A DNA stretch of 64,000 nucleotides from Roseitalea sp. (GTDB lineage: Bacteria > Pseudomonadota > Alphaproteobacteria > Rhizobiales > Rhizobiaceae). Position numbers and translations under genes: made by a program. The stretch spans positions 248,001 through 312,000 of the forward strand of contig JAEPON010000005.1 in assembly GCA_017642895.1 (NCBI GenBank), written 5' to 3'. The notes under the pieces were generated by a model. The model was not told where the DNA came from. It did not search any database and worked only from the letters and a program-made list of their open reading frames with translations. How positions within the stretch are numbered: position 1 is the first letter of the stretch; each line of letters opens with the position of its first letter. Positions 1 through 8,879 of the stretch are shown here, piece by piece.

Positions 1-3
1 GCG

Positions 4-759
4 TCACGCCAGCAAGGACATGCCCGCGCTGCGGATCAGGTCGAGCGCCAGAAGCGTCAGCGCAAACGTGAACACGCGGCGAAAGGCGCGCTCGGACATC
101 CCCGACAGGATGCGCGCGCCGGTGAGCGTGCCCAGATAGCCGGTGGCGATCATCGCCGCGATCACCGGCACCCATCGCCAGAACGCAAAGCCAAGCGCGC
201 CGAACGCGGCGACCTTCAGTCCATGCTGTATGCTCATGGCGAGCGCGGCATTGGCGACGAGTTGCCCGCGATCGTCAAATGAGCGCCCGAAGATCGCGTT
301 GACCAGCGGGCCGGTGGCGCCGACAAACATGGTGGCGAACGTGCTGGCGAGGCCGCCAACGGCCATCACGGCCGGCGACCCGAAGGCGATGGCGGGGAAC
401 TTCAGCCAGGTTAAGGTCAGAATGAAGACCCCGAAGATCAGCTTGAGCACCGTGTCGGGCAGCTCGACGACCAGCAGCGCACCCAGACCGGCACCGGCAA
501 CGCTGCCCAAAAGGAACGGCACAAGAATGGGCGGTTCGGCAAGGCGCCGCATGTGCCAGGCGCGGCCCGCGTTGGAGCCAAGTTGGACAACGCCATGCAC
601 GGGGATGAGAGCGGCGACCGGAACGACCGGCGCCATCAGGGCGAGAAGCATCAGGCCGCCGCCCATGCCGAATGCAGCGGTCATCGCCGAAGTGACATAA
701 CTTGCCGCGATCAGGAGGACGGCTTGGAGCGCTTCAAGACCGGGCGGCAGAAGGCTCAA
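4..759 (-). CDS. TauE/SafE-family membrane transporter
   Basis: Hydrophobic protein of about 251 residues with seven to eight predicted membrane segments and the glycine-rich motif GMGGG in the first segment, typical of the TauE/SafE family, whose members are thought to export sulfite, sulfoacetate or other organic anions. The substrate cannot be read from sequence. A longer frame opens with ATG at 837, but its first 26 residues are Arg/Pro-rich and lie over the end of the upstream gene. A TTG at 759, 15 nt after the upstream stop and preceded by GACGGGAA, puts the start just before the first membrane helix, so I prefer it. It follows the NDUFA9-like gene and is probably co-transcribed. The family call is good; the start is uncertain. 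Confidence 0.8.
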   Translation of the reverse strand: MSLLPPGLEALQAVLLIAASYVTSAMTAAFGMGGGLMLLALMAPVVPVAALIPVHGVVQLGSNAGRAWHMRRLAEPPILVPFLLGSVAGAGLGALLVVELPDTVLKLIFGVFILTLTWLKFPAIAFGSPAVMAVGGLASTFATMFVGATGPLVNAIFGRSFDDRGQLVANAALAMSIQHGLKVAAFGALGFAFWRWVPVIAAMIATGYLGTLTGARILSGMSERAFRRVFTFALTLLALDLIRSAGMSLLA

Positions 760-773
760 GGCCGGCGTTCCCG

Positions 774-1769
774 TCAGCCTTCGCCATTCTCCGCTGCGGT
801 GTGGCTGCGGAACTGGCCGGTGGCGCGGAAGCGCCACAGATAGGTCGGCAGGATTGCCTCGACGGTCGCCGCATCGATGCCGATACCGTCCAGCGTGCGC
901 CCTTCATCGATGGCGGCCTGGGAGACGACATTATCGCTGCGCAAAAGGCGCACCTGATCTTCCGTGATCAGCGGGGTGCCGGGCATCATCTGGAAGAAGC
1001 GGCCCTGCATGGAAGCCGCCCACCAGGGGATGTTCACGAGCGCCCGCTTGCGTTCGACGACCGCGAGCATTTCTTCAAGGCATTTGCGGAAGCTCATCAC
1101 TTCAGGTCCGCCCAGTTCATAGGTTTCGCCGCCCTTGAGCCGTCCGTCGATGCCGTACGCGATCGCCTCGGCGACATCGCCCACATAGACCGGCTGGAAT
1201 TTCGTCTCGCCGCCGCCGATCAGGGGCAGGAACGGCGAATAGCGGCTCATCGACGCGAACTGGTTGAAGAAATTGTCCTCGGGGCCGAAGATGATGGACG
1301 GTCGCATGATGACCGCCTTGTCGCCGAGCGTCCGCCGGACCCAACCTTCGCCACGGCCCTTGGATTGGGCGTATTTTGCATCGGAATCCGGATCGGCGCC
1401 GATGGCGGAGACATGGACGAGCGGGACGCCGGCCTTGTCGCAGCTTTCGGCGACATAGCGTGCGCCATAGTCCTGAACCGCATCGAAGCCCTGCTTGCCG
1501 CCCTCGAACAGGATGCCGACCAGATTGATTGCCGCATCGGCGCCTTCGACGGCCCGCTCGACCGACCATTTGTGGCGCAGATTGGCCTGGATGGCGGCGA
1601 TCTGCCCGACATCGCCGAGCGGCTGGAGGTGAAAAGCCAGATCCGGCCGGCGCACGGCGGCGCGCACGCGGTAGCCACGCCTAGCCAGGGCCCGCGTCAC
1701 ATGGCGGCCGAGAAAACCCGACCCGCCGAAGACGGTGATGACTTTGGGCATGTTCGACAGGGTGGTCAT
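774..1769 (-). CDS. complex I NDUFA9-like NAD(P)-binding protein
   Basis: About 331 residues, atypical short-chain dehydrogenase fold. The N-terminus carries the nucleotide-binding motif FGGSGFLGRHV, followed by Rossmann repeats ending in NLVGILFEGG and the segment MRPSIIFGPED. This resembles the NDUFA9 accessory subunit of complex I and its stand-alone bacterial relatives, which bind NAD(P)H without an established reaction. The frame opens with a GTG at 1781, but that codon touches the GGAG ribosome-binding site, so the ATG at 1769 is the likelier start. A near-perfect dyad at 1871-1890 lies in its upstream region. Confidence 0.85.
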   Translation of the reverse strand: MTTLSNMPKVITVFGGSGFLGRHVTRALARRGYRVRAAVRRPDLAFHLQPLGDVGQIAAIQANLRHKWSVERAVEGADAAINLVGILFEGGKQGFDAVQDYGARYVAESCDKAGVPLVHVSAIGADPDSDAKYAQSKGRGEGWVRRTLGDKAVIMRPSIIFGPEDNFFNQFASMSRYSPFLPLIGGGETKFQPVYVGDVAEAIAYGIDGRLKGGETYELGGPEVMSFRKCLEEMLAVVERKRALVNIPWWAASMQGRFFQMMPGTPLITEDQVRLLRSDNVVSQAAIDEGRTLDGIGIDAATVEAILPTYLWRFRATGQFRSHTAAENGEG

Positions 1770-1870
1770 CGTCGCATTCACTCCGCGCTGAACCTTCGCG
1801 CCGGTGCCGTTGCGGGCGCCGCGCCTGGCCGGTTCTCTATTCGCTTATGACGTTGCCGAAAAGGGGGTCA

Positions 1871-1890
1871 TTGGACGCATGATGCGCCAA
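1871..1890. promoter_or_regulatory. 20-bp dyad upstream of the NDUFA9-like gene
   Basis: TTGG-a-CGCAT is followed directly by ATGCG-c-CAA read as the opposite strand, giving a two-fold symmetric element with one mismatched pair. It lies about 100 bp upstream of the NDUFA9-like start, with no T-run beside it, so an operator is more likely than a terminator. No regulator is assigned. Confidence 0.3.
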
Positions 1891-1893
1891 ACT

Positions 1894-1923
1894 CGAAGGG
1901 CGGCGCATGATGGCCGCCCTTCG
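1894..1923 (-). terminator. perfect 11-bp hairpin after the LysM gene
   Basis: The arms CGAAGGGCGGC and GCCGCCCTTCG (1894-1904 and 1913-1923) enclose an 8-nt loop, 15 nt beyond the stop of the minus-strand BON-LysM gene. Only a short T stretch follows on the minus strand, so it may be a weak terminator or an mRNA-end stabiliser. Confidence 0.5.
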
Positions 1924-1938
1924 TGTCGCCGGCCGGTC

Positions 1939-2448
1939 TCAGGCCGCGGCGATGTCGGGAATGCGCAGCACCTGGCCGGGATAGATCTTGTCCGGGTGCG
2001 TCAGCATCGGCGTGTTGGCTTCGAAGATCAGCTCATACTTCGAGCCGTTGCCATAGGCTTTCTCGGAGATCGCCCACAGCGTGTCGCCCTTTTCCACGGT
2101 GTGGAATTTCGGCTCACTGGCCGGGGTGGCCGCGGCGATGATCGCGTTCATGTCGGCATTGGCATCCAGCTTCAGGCCGCTGTCGGGCGCCACGACCTTG
2201 AGTTCGGACGCCTCGACCTTTGAAATGCCGAGCGTGTTGCCGACGGCGACGACGGCCTTTTCGAAAATCGATTGATCCTCGACAGCGCCGCGAATGACAG
2301 CGGTGTCACCCTTGACCTCAACCTGAACCGCATCGGTGCCCAGACCATGCGAATCCAGTTCGCGCTTGAGTTCCTCGGCATTGGCCTCGTCATCGTCACC
2401 GAAACCGAGCCGCTTGCCGGCGCTCTTCACGAAATCGAAAAATCCCAT
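1939..2448 (-). CDS. BON-LysM domain protein, Kbp/YgaU-like
   Basis: 169 residues with no signal peptide. A BON domain covers roughly residues 24-90, followed by an Ala-rich linker and a C-terminal LysM domain from about residue 115 (HTVEKGDTLW ... IYPGQVLRIP). This is the architecture of Escherichia coli Kbp (YgaU), a cytoplasmic potassium-binding protein made on osmotic stress. The alphaproteobacterial members are usually annotated only as LysM proteins. Translation should be strong: AAGGAGATGGGG precedes the ATG, and a TATATAA box lies just upstream of that. It stands alone between arfB and the NDUFA9-like gene. The domain call is firm; potassium binding is inferred. Confidence 0.87.
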   Translation of the reverse strand: MGFFDFVKSAGKRLGFGDDDEANAEELKRELDSHGLGTDAVQVEVKGDTAVIRGAVEDQSIFEKAVVAVGNTLGISKVEASELKVVAPDSGLKLDANADMNAIIAAATPASEPKFHTVEKGDTLWAISEKAYGNGSKYELIFEANTPMLTHPDKIYPGQVLRIPDIAAA

Positions 2449-2551
2449 TTCCCCATCTCCTTATATAGAGGTGTTTGCGCGAAGCGTTTTGCACCGGGCG
2501 CATGACAATTCCAAGTCATTTGCGCCAATGCCGTCCGCGCCCTGCCGGTGT

Positions 2552-2989
2552 CTATTCGTCGTCGCGCACCGAACCGCGCGTCTTCTTGATCGCAGACCGG
2601 CCGGCCTTGGCCTTCAGGCGGCGCTCGACCGAGCCGCGTGTGGGACGGGTCTTGCGGCGGGGCGGCGGGGGTGGCTGCAATGCCTTTTCGACGAGCGCGG
2701 CGAGCCGATCGCGCGCGTCCTGGCGGTTGCGTTCGCGCGTGCGGTGGCGGCTCGCCTCGATGACGATCTCGCCGGCCTTGGTCGCGCGGCGCCCGGCCAG
2801 CCTTATCAGGCGCGCGAGCTGGGCATCGGTGAAGACGCCGGCGCCCTTCGCCTGAAAGCGCAACTGCACGCTGGTCGCCACCTTGTTGACGTTCTGCCCG
2901 CCAGGGCCCGATGCTTGGATGAAGGCTTCCGTCAGCGTCCAGGCGGGTAGTTCGGTCCCGTTCGCCAGCCGGATCGGGTCACTGGCCAT
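2552..2989 (-). CDS. arfB: alternative ribosome-rescue factor ArfB (peptidyl-tRNA hydrolase)
   Basis: 145 residues. The catalytic GGQ motif is at residues 30-32 in the context [10 protein letters not shown], as in ArfB/YaeJ and other class-I release-factor-like hydrolases. The tail is strongly basic ([22 protein letters not shown]), matching the part of ArfB that inserts into the empty mRNA channel of stalled ribosomes. The product releases peptides from non-stop ribosomes independently of tmRNA. Its start overlaps the end of the upstream nitroreductase gene by 11 nt, so the two are co-transcribed. Confidence 0.93.
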   Translation of the reverse strand: MASDPIRLANGTELPAWTLTEAFIQASGPGGQNVNKVATSVQLRFQAKGAGVFTDAQLARLIRLAGRRATKAGEIVIEASRHRTRERNRQDARDRLAALVEKALQPPPPPRRKTRPTRGSVERRLKAKAGRSAIKKTRGSVRDDE

Positions 2990-3668
2990 CGCCGCCGATC
3001 CATGTCGTCACGTCCGCAAGCGGCTTGCGGGTGATCGCCGGGACGGTTGCGCCGTCGGCGGGGCGGCCGGCAACCAGCAAGATGACCGGTTTTTCGTGTG
3101 CCGGCCGCCCGCAAATCTCCGACAAGAACCCCATCGGCGAGGGCGTATGGGTCAGTGTCGCAAGGCCAGCATTGTGAAGCGCGGCGATCAGAAGCCCGGT
3201 GGCGATGCCGACCGATTCGGGCACGTAGTAGTGTTTGACGCGCTTGCCGGCCGTATCGATGCCGTGGCGTTCGGCGAAAATGACGATCAGCCATGGCGCG
3301 GTTTCGAGAAACGGCTTGTGCGCATCGGTTCCCAGCGGCGCCAGCGCCGACAACCATTCATCGCCGGCGCGGCCCTCATAAAAGGCGTGCTCCTCGGCTT
3401 CGGCCGCCTGGCGAATGCGGGCCTTGGTCGCCGGATCGCCGATGGCGACGAAATGCCATGGCTGCTGGTTGGCGCCCGACGGCGCACTCGCCGCCGTACG
3501 CAGGCAGTCTTCGATCACCGAACGGGGCACGGGTTCGGGTGAGAAATCGCGCACCGTGCGCCGGCGCGCCATCAGGTCGACGAAGGAGCCGGCCCGTTCA
3601 ACCATCTCGTCGGCTGATCGATGCTGAAAATCGAGCGGGATATGTGGCGATTGCGCGGAATGGTTCAT
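2979..3668 (-). CDS. iodotyrosine deiodinase-like nitroreductase (FMN enzyme)
   Basis: 229 residues of the FMN-dependent nitroreductase fold. The phosphate-binding RRRTVRDF lies at about residues 35-42 and [13 protein letters not shown] at 61-73. The active-site lid resembles that of iodotyrosine deiodinase: Glu93, Tyr97 and Lys118 fall at the same spacing (+4 and +21) as the Glu/Tyr/Lys triad that grips the substrate zwitterion in mammalian IYD. The later segments [13 protein letters not shown] and [12 protein letters not shown] also match IYD. Family members reductively dehalogenate halotyrosines, but the bacterial substrate is unknown. The ATG at 3668 has GGAGG five nt upstream, so I use it in place of the longer frame from 3695. 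Confidence 0.88.
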   Translation of the reverse strand: MNHSAQSPHIPLDFQHRSADEMVERAGSFVDLMARRRTVRDFSPEPVPRSVIEDCLRTAASAPSGANQQPWHFVAIGDPATKARIRQAAEAEEHAFYEGRAGDEWLSALAPLGTDAHKPFLETAPWLIVIFAERHGIDTAGKRVKHYYVPESVGIATGLLIAALHNAGLATLTHTPSPMGFLSEICGRPAHEKPVILLVAGRPADGATVPAITRKPLADVTTWIGGDGQ

Positions 3669-3710
3669 GGCGGCCTCCGCGCGCACCATGCACATTCAAG
3701 GACCAAAATG

Positions 3711-3739
3711 AAAAGGGCGGCCGCGCACGGCCACCCCTT
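3711..3739 (-). terminator. terminator of pckA
   Basis: Read on the minus strand, an AAGGG...GGCC stem is closed by GGCC...CCCTT and followed by TTTTCATTTT, 31 nt beyond the pckA stop codon. The stem carries an internal mismatch. Position and U-rich tail fit an intrinsic terminator separating pckA from the downstream nitroreductase gene. Confidence 0.6.
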
Positions 3740-3769
3740 CAGCAGATCATGGCTGCAAGCCCTGGCCGC

Positions 3770-5389
3770 TTACTCGGCGGCCTCCAGAAAAACCGGCGCT
3801 GCGTCCATCACCTCAAGATCGACATGGCCCTCGAACTTGTCGAAATTGTCGCGGAACATGGTGGACAGGCGCGTGGCCTGCGCGTCGTAGGCCGCCTTGT
3901 CCGCCCAGGTCGAACGCGGGTCGAGGATCGATGTATCGACGCCATCGACCGCGACCGGAACCGCGAAGCCGAAATTGGGGTCGGTGCGGAATTCGGCGGC
4001 GTTGAGCGAACCGTCGAGCGCGGCGCGCAGCAGGGCGCGGGTCGCCTTGATCGGCATGCGCTGGCCGACGCCATAGGCGCCGCCGGTCCAGCCCGTGTTG
4101 ACCAGCCAGCAATTGGCACCGTGTCCGGCGATCAGTTCGCGCAGCAGATTTCCATATTCGGACGGGTGGCGCGGCATGAAGGGTGCGCCAAAGCAGGTCG
4201 AAAAGGTCGCTTCGGGTTCGGTCACGCCCTTTTCGGTGCCGGCCACCTTGGCAGTGTAGCCCGACAGGAAATGGTACATGGCCTGGGCCGGGGTCAGCCT
4301 GGCAATGGGCGGCATGACGCCGAACGCGTCGGCGGTCAGCATGATGATGTTGGCCGGATGGCCCGCCTTGCCGGTGTCGCTGGCATTGGGAATGAAGTGC
4401 AGCGGGTAGGCGCAACGCGTGTTCTCGGTGAGCGAGCCATTGTCGAAATCGGGCTGGCGCTCGCCATCGAGGATGACGTTTTCGAGCACCGTGCCGAAGC
4501 GCTGGGTGGTGGCGTAAATCTCCGGCTCGGCCTCGGCGCTCAGGCGGATCGTCTTGGCGTAGCAGCCACCCTCGAAATTGAAGATGCCGTCCGGGCCCCA
4601 GCCGTGCTCGTCATCGCCGATCAGCGTGCGGTCGGGGTCGGCCGAAAGCGTCGTCTTGCCGGTGCCCGAAAGGCCGAAGAACACCGCCGCATCGCCGTCC
4701 GGGCCGACATTGGCCGAACAATGCATCGGCATCACGCCCTGACCGGGAAGCAGGTAATTGAGCGCGGTGAAGACCGACTTCTTCATCTCGCCGGCATAGG
4801 AGGTGCCGCCAATCAGCACGATCATCCGCGTCAGGTCGACGGCGATCACCGTTTCGGAGCGGCAGCCATGCTTGACCGGATCGGCCTTGAAGGAAGGCAG
4901 GTCGATGATGGTCATCTGTGGAACAAAGCCTTTGAGCGCGGCGCGCTCCGGCCGGATCAGGAGGTTGCGGATAAACAGCGAATGCCAGGCCTTTTCGGTC
5001 ACCACGCGCACATTGATGGCGTGATCGGCATCGGCGCCGCCGGTCAGGTCCTGAACGAACAGGTCCATGCCGTTGGTCGTGGCGAGCATGTCCGTGTAGA
5101 GCCGCTCGAAGGCGTCGGGCGCCATCGGCTTGTTGTTGTCCCACCAGATATGGTCATCGACCACACCGTCACGAACGACGAACTTGTCCTTGGCCGACCG
5201 GCCGGTGTGCTCGCCGGTGCGCGCGACCAGCGCGCCGCCGGCGGCCAGTTCGGCTTCGCCGCGCGACAGGGCGTATTCATACAATTGCGGCTCGGAGAGG
5301 TTGTAATAGACGGCAGACGCGCCCGCGATGCCGTTTCTTTCCAATCCCTGGGCCGTATTGAATACGCCGTGTGCTTTCATGACTGTCAC
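3770..5389 (-). CDS. pckA: phosphoenolpyruvate carboxykinase (ATP)
   Basis: 539 residues, full length for ATP-dependent PEP carboxykinase, which converts oxaloacetate plus ATP to phosphoenolpyruvate at the head of gluconeogenesis. Visible motifs are the substrate-binding [10 protein letters not shown] near the N-terminus, the kinase-1 P-loop GLSGTGKTT, the metal-binding [10 protein letters not shown] and the later NTRCAYPL. It is divergent from chvI across a 349-bp AT-rich region holding operator-like repeats, the usual place of pckA in rhizobial genomes, where expression responds to gluconeogenic carbon sources. Confidence 0.97.
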   Translation of the reverse strand: MTVMKAHGVFNTAQGLERNGIAGASAVYYNLSEPQLYEYALSRGEAELAAGGALVARTGEHTGRSAKDKFVVRDGVVDDHIWWDNNKPMAPDAFERLYTDMLATTNGMDLFVQDLTGGADADHAINVRVVTEKAWHSLFIRNLLIRPERAALKGFVPQMTIIDLPSFKADPVKHGCRSETVIAVDLTRMIVLIGGTSYAGEMKKSVFTALNYLLPGQGVMPMHCSANVGPDGDAAVFFGLSGTGKTTLSADPDRTLIGDDEHGWGPDGIFNFEGGCYAKTIRLSAEAEPEIYATTQRFGTVLENVILDGERQPDFDNGSLTENTRCAYPLHFIPNASDTGKAGHPANIIMLTADAFGVMPPIARLTPAQAMYHFLSGYTAKVAGTEKGVTEPEATFSTCFGAPFMPRHPSEYGNLLRELIAGHGANCWLVNTGWTGGAYGVGQRMPIKATRALLRAALDGSLNAAEFRTDPNFGFAVPVAVDGVDTSILDPRSTWADKAAYDAQATRLSTMFRDNFDKFEGHVDLEVMDAAPVFLEAAE

Positions 5390-5738
5390 CGGTTTTCAGT
5401 TCAAAATGAGAGCCGCCCGAGGCGGCGCCACTTGCCTGATTGCAAGAGGGTCCGCAGCGTGAAACAGAATTCCTAAACAATCTCAAACCATTAATCGTTT
5501 TAAAAGTTTGAAAATCGTTTCAACCGTTTGAATCACGCCGTTTCTTTACCGATTATTAACTGTGCCGGCTAAGAAATCGGTCGGCGAGACCCGCTTCCCG
5601 AAACGCGCGCGCGCCGCCGGCCATGACAGGCTTGTCAATTCGTGCCACATTTTGTCCCCTGTTTGCGGGGAAAGCCTTCCGTCACCACATGCGTGCAAAA
5701 CGGAAGGGTCGCGGGTCATGTCCGGGGAGAATTTCAAC
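5390..5738. promoter_or_regulatory. pckA-chvI divergent control region
   Basis: This 349-bp stretch without a gene is far more AT-rich than its surroundings between about 5460 and 5570. It holds TTCAACCGTTTGAA at 5519-5532, a 14-bp inverted repeat with a central CG of the LacI/GalR operator type. Upstream lie the pair TCAAAC (5483-5488) / GTTTGA (5506-5511) and two copies of ATCGTTT. In Sinorhizobium, pckA is controlled by the LacI-family regulator PckR, which makes such operators plausible, but binding here is inferred. The chvI leader contains CCCC...GGGG (5656-5670) and an 8-bp hairpin (5675-5707). Confidence 0.55.
5675..5707 (+). promoter_or_regulatory. chvI leader hairpin
   Basis: CCTTCCGT (5675-5682) pairs exactly with ACGGAAGG (5700-5707) around a 17-nt loop. 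It ends 15 nt before the GGGGAGA ribosome-binding site of chvI, close enough to influence translation initiation. No T-run follows, so it is not a terminator. Confidence 0.35.
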
Positions 5739-6446
5739 ATGCAGACGATTGCGCTTGTCGATGACGACCGCAACATTCTGACGTCGGTGTCGATCGCGCT
5801 GGAGGCCGAGGGGTTCCGCGTGGAAACCTATACCGATGGCGCTTCGGCGCTGGACGGGCTTTTGGGCAAGCCGCCCAACCTGGCCATCTTCGACATCAAG
5901 ATGCCGCGCATGGACGGGATGGAACTGCTCCGCCGGCTGCGGCAGAAATCAGACTTGCCGGTGATCTTCCTGACGTCAAAGGATGATGAAATCGACGAAC
6001 TGTTCGGGCTGAAGATGGGCGCCGACGACTTCATCACCAAGCCGTTCTCGCAACGGCTCTTGATCGAGCGGGTGCGCGCCATCCTGCGCCGCACCGCGGC
6101 CCGGGAGATCGCGGTCAAGCCCGGCGCGGCGGGTGCCAACAGCACGCTCGTGCGCGGTCATCTGTTGCTCGACCAGGAACGCCACACCTGCATGTGGAAG
6201 GAAAAACCGGTCACGCTGACGGTCACCGAGTTCCTGATCCTGTTTTCGCTGGCCCAACGCCCCGGCGTCGTCAAGAGCCGTGACGCGCTGATGGACGCAG
6301 CCTATGACGATCAGGTCTATGTGGATGACCGGACGATCGACAGCCACATCAAACGGCTGCGCAAGAAGTTCAAGGGCGCGGACCAGGAGTTCGATATGAT
6401 CGAGACGCTCTATGGCGTCGGCTACCGGTTTCGCGAGGCCGCGTAG
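5739..6446 (+). CDS. chvI: response regulator ChvI (OmpR family)
   Basis: 235 residues. The receiver domain has the acidic pocket VDDDR and phospho-acceptor Asp52 in [10 protein letters not shown], with Lys in TSKDDE and KPFSQR. A winged-helix OmpR/PhoB DNA-binding domain follows ([19 protein letters not shown], ending YGVGYRF). This is the ChvI/BvrR/ExoI protein that, with ChvG, controls envelope, exopolysaccharide and acid-stress genes in Hyphomicrobiales. The frame is open from 5562, but the ATG at 5739 has GGGGAGA eight nt upstream and matches known ChvI N-termini ([10 protein letters not shown]). An in-frame ATG at 5718 is the alternative. chvG follows after 51 nt. Confidence 0.95.
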   Translation: MQTIALVDDDRNILTSVSIALEAEGFRVETYTDGASALDGLLGKPPNLAIFDIKMPRMDGMELLRRLRQKSDLPVIFLTSKDDEIDELFGLKMGADDFITKPFSQRLLIERVRAILRRTAAREIAVKPGAAGANSTLVRGHLLLDQERHTCMWKEKPVTLTVTEFLILFSLAQRPGVVKSRDALMDAAYDDQVYVDDRTIDSHIKRLRKKFKGADQEFDMIETLYGVGYRFREAA

Positions 6447-6497
6447 CCGCACGCATTTCAGGCGGTGCCGTAGACGGCTGCGCACAGGGACCATCGA

Positions 6498-8276
6498 ATG
6501 GCGGTCGAAACCGACCATATGCCCGTGACCAAATCGCGCCGCGACGCCCGGCGGGCGGCGGCACGCGCCGGATCGGTGCAGGGGCTGACCGGCCTGCGCC
6601 GGCTCTTCGGCCGGCACCTGTTCTCGTCGATCACCCGGCGCATCCTGATCCTCAACCTCGCCGCGCTCGGCCTTTTGATGTCGGGCATCCTTTATCTGAA
6701 CCAGTTTCGCGACGGGTTGATCGATGCGCGCGTCGAGAGCCTGATGACGCAGGGCGAGATCATTGCCGGCGCCATCGCCGCCTCGGCAAGCGTCGAGACC
6801 GACGCGATCCTGATCGATCCGGAAAAACTGCTCGAACTGCAGGCGGGCGAAAGCATCGTGCCGAGCGTCGACGGGTTCGACAGTCTCGATTTCCCGATCA
6901 ATCCCGAGCGCGTCGCGCCCGTCCTGCGCCAACTGATCTCGCCCACCCGGACGCGGGCGCGCATCTACGACCAGGACGGCAACCTGATCCTGGACAGCCG
7001 GCATCTTTATTCGCGCGGCCAGATCCTGCGCTACGATCTCGACCCGCTGGATGCGCCTGAAACCACGTTCGGCGAAGAGGTTCGCAACCGCATCGCGCGG
7101 TTCTTCCGCCGCAACGACCTGCCGCTTTACCGCGAGCAGCCCGGCGGCACCGGCACCGCCTATCCCGAAGTGATGCAGGCGCTGGCCGGCGACCGGAGGC
7201 AGATTGTGCGCATCTCCGAACAGGGCGAGATGATCGTGTCGGTCGCCGTGCCCGTGCAGCGGTTCCGCGCCGTGCTCGGTGTGCTGCAACTGTCCACGCA
7301 AGGCGGCGATATCGACAAGATCGTCGAAGCCGAGCGGTTCGCCATGTTCCGCGTGTTCGCCGTTGCGGTGCTGGTCAACGTCATCCTGTCCTTCATGCTG
7401 GCGGGCACGATCGCCAACCCGCTGCGGCGGCTGTCGGCGGCGGCGGTGCGGGTGCGCCGCTCGATCCGGAACCGCGAGGAAATCCCCGATTTCTCCGACC
7501 GGCACGACGAGATCGGCAATCTGTCGGTGGCGCTGCGCGACATGACCAATGCGCTTTATGCGCGGATCGACGCAATCGAGAGCTTTGCCGCCGATGTCAG
7601 CCACGAGTTGAAGAACCCGCTGACCTCGCTGCGCAGCGCGGTCGAAACACTGCCCCGCGCCCGAACCGACGACGCCCGCGCGCGGCTGCTCAACGTCATC
7701 GAGCATGATGTGCAGCGTTTGGACCGGCTGATCACCGATATTTCCGACGCCTCGCGTCTGGATGCGGAACTGGCGCGCGAGGATGCAGGCCGCGTCGATG
7801 TCGCGCAACTGCTTGAAAGCATGATCGGCATCTGGTCGGACGGCCACATGGAGCGGATCGCACCCCAACTGCACGTCGAGCGGCAGCCGGGCGGCAGGGC
7901 GCTGGTGGTGGCGGGGCACGAGTCGCGCCTTGGCCAGGTGATCACCAATCTGGTGGAAAATGCGCGATCCTTCATCGATGCGGAGACCGGCCGGATCGAC
8001 ATAAGGCTGTCGGGCAACGCCAAGTGGGTGGAAATCCGCGTCGAGGACAATGGCCCGGGTATCCGTGCCGAAAATGTCGAAACGATCTTCAAGCGGTTTT
8101 ACACCGACCGTCCGGGCATCGACGATTTCGGTCAGAATTCCGGCCTCGGACTGTCGATCTCGCGACAGATCGTCGAGGCGCATGGCGGAACGCTGACCGC
8201 CGAAAACATCGCCGGGCCGGGCGATAACGCTACCATTTCGGGCGCGCGCTTCATCGTGCGCCTGCCGCGCGAATGA
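6498..8276 (+). CDS. chvG: sensor histidine kinase ChvG
   Basis: 592 residues. A basic cytoplasmic N-terminus precedes a first membrane helix (about residues 49-68), a periplasmic sensor domain, a second helix (about 285-305) and a HAMP domain. The dimerisation box carries His369 (ADVSHELKNPLTSL), and an HATPase domain shows N (LVENARSF), G1 (VEDNGPGI) and G2 (NSGLGLSISRQIV) boxes. It is the partner of ChvI. In relatives its periplasmic domain is inhibited by ExoR and released at low pH; no exoR lies in this window. The stop codon overlaps the hprK start as ATGA, implying translational coupling. Confidence 0.95.
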   Translation: MAVETDHMPVTKSRRDARRAAARAGSVQGLTGLRRLFGRHLFSSITRRILILNLAALGLLMSGILYLNQFRDGLIDARVESLMTQGEIIAGAIAASASVETDAILIDPEKLLELQAGESIVPSVDGFDSLDFPINPERVAPVLRQLISPTRTRARIYDQDGNLILDSRHLYSRGQILRYDLDPLDAPETTFGEEVRNRIARFFRRNDLPLYREQPGGTGTAYPEVMQALAGDRRQIVRISEQGEMIVSVAVPVQRFRAVLGVLQLSTQGGDIDKIVEAERFAMFRVFAVAVLVNVILSFMLAGTIANPLRRLSAAAVRVRRSIRNREEIPDFSDRHDEIGNLSVALRDMTNALYARIDAIESFAADVSHELKNPLTSLRSAVETLPRARTDDARARLLNVIEHDVQRLDRLITDISDASRLDAELAREDAGRVDVAQLLESMIGIWSDGHMERIAPQLHVERQPGGRALVVAGHESRLGQVITNLVENARSFIDAETGRIDIRLSGNAKWVEIRVEDNGPGIRAENVETIFKRFYTDRPGIDDFGQNSGLGLSISRQIVEAHGGTLTAENIAGPGDNATISGARFIVRLPRE

Positions 8277-8737
8277 GCCGTGACGGCACAGAGCACCCGC
8301 CACACGGCACCTGTGTTGCGATCGACGGCCAGGGGGTCCTGATCACCGGGCCCTCGGGCACCGGCAAGACCGTGTTAGCTTTGATGCTGATCCGGCGGGC
8401 CCGCGCGGGCGGTCTTGATGCCGGGCTGGTCGCCGACGACCGTGTCATTGTCGAAAGTGACGCGAACGGCGTGACCGCCCGGTGTCCGCCGCCGCTCGCC
8501 GGCAAGGTCGAAATTCGCGGATGGGGCATCGCCGATGTGGGCGATGTTGCGGTCGAGGCGGTTCGCCTGTCGCTTCTGGTGCGGCTGGTCGCCCCGCGGG
8601 AGGCGTTGCGCTTCGCACAGGACCATGGCGAGACGATCGAAGGACACAGGCTGACATGCCTGCGTCTGCCGCAAGGGCCTGCGGTGTCCGCGCCGGCCGC
8701 CATTTTCGGCGCGCTTGGCCTTCCGGTGTGGCTTTGA
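8273..8737 (+). CDS. hprK: short alphaproteobacterial HPr kinase/phosphorylase
   Basis: 154 residues, corresponding to the C-terminal catalytic domain alone, the short form usual in alphaproteobacteria (Gram-positive HprK is about 310). The P-loop GPSGTGKT is at residues 26-33 and the acidic LVADDRV near residue 52. It phosphorylates the regulatory serine of HPr, here encoded two genes downstream. Its ATG overlaps the chvG stop, tying the PTS regulatory module to the two-component system. A 142-bp gap separates it from the EIIA gene, leaving room for a second promoter. Confidence 0.92.
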   Translation: MSRDGTEHPPHGTCVAIDGQGVLITGPSGTGKTVLALMLIRRARAGGLDAGLVADDRVIVESDANGVTARCPPPLAGKVEIRGWGIADVGDVAVEAVRLSLLVRLVAPREALRFAQDHGETIEGHRLTCLRLPQGPAVSAPAAIFGALGLPVWL

Positions 8738-8879
8738 CCCCACACTGGGCGCGGCAAAGCAGCATTGCCCGTCCCGGATCGCCGGCCAAAGCCTTGAAAT
8801 GCGCCGTGTTTGCTGATCAAGATGGCGCCCTTGCGGAGGTGGGCACAATAAGCGAACCCCGGACGGGAGTTGGTGACAG

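Noticed and set aside
3293..5476. 727-codon open frame antisense to pckA
   Set aside because: High-GC shadow frame. Its translation is Arg/Gly/His-rich without any domain, while pckA on the other strand carries all expected motifs.
5976..8303. 775-codon open frame antisense to chvI-chvG
   Set aside because: Covers two well-supported genes and reads as low-complexity Arg/His/Asp-rich sequence with no recognisable motif.
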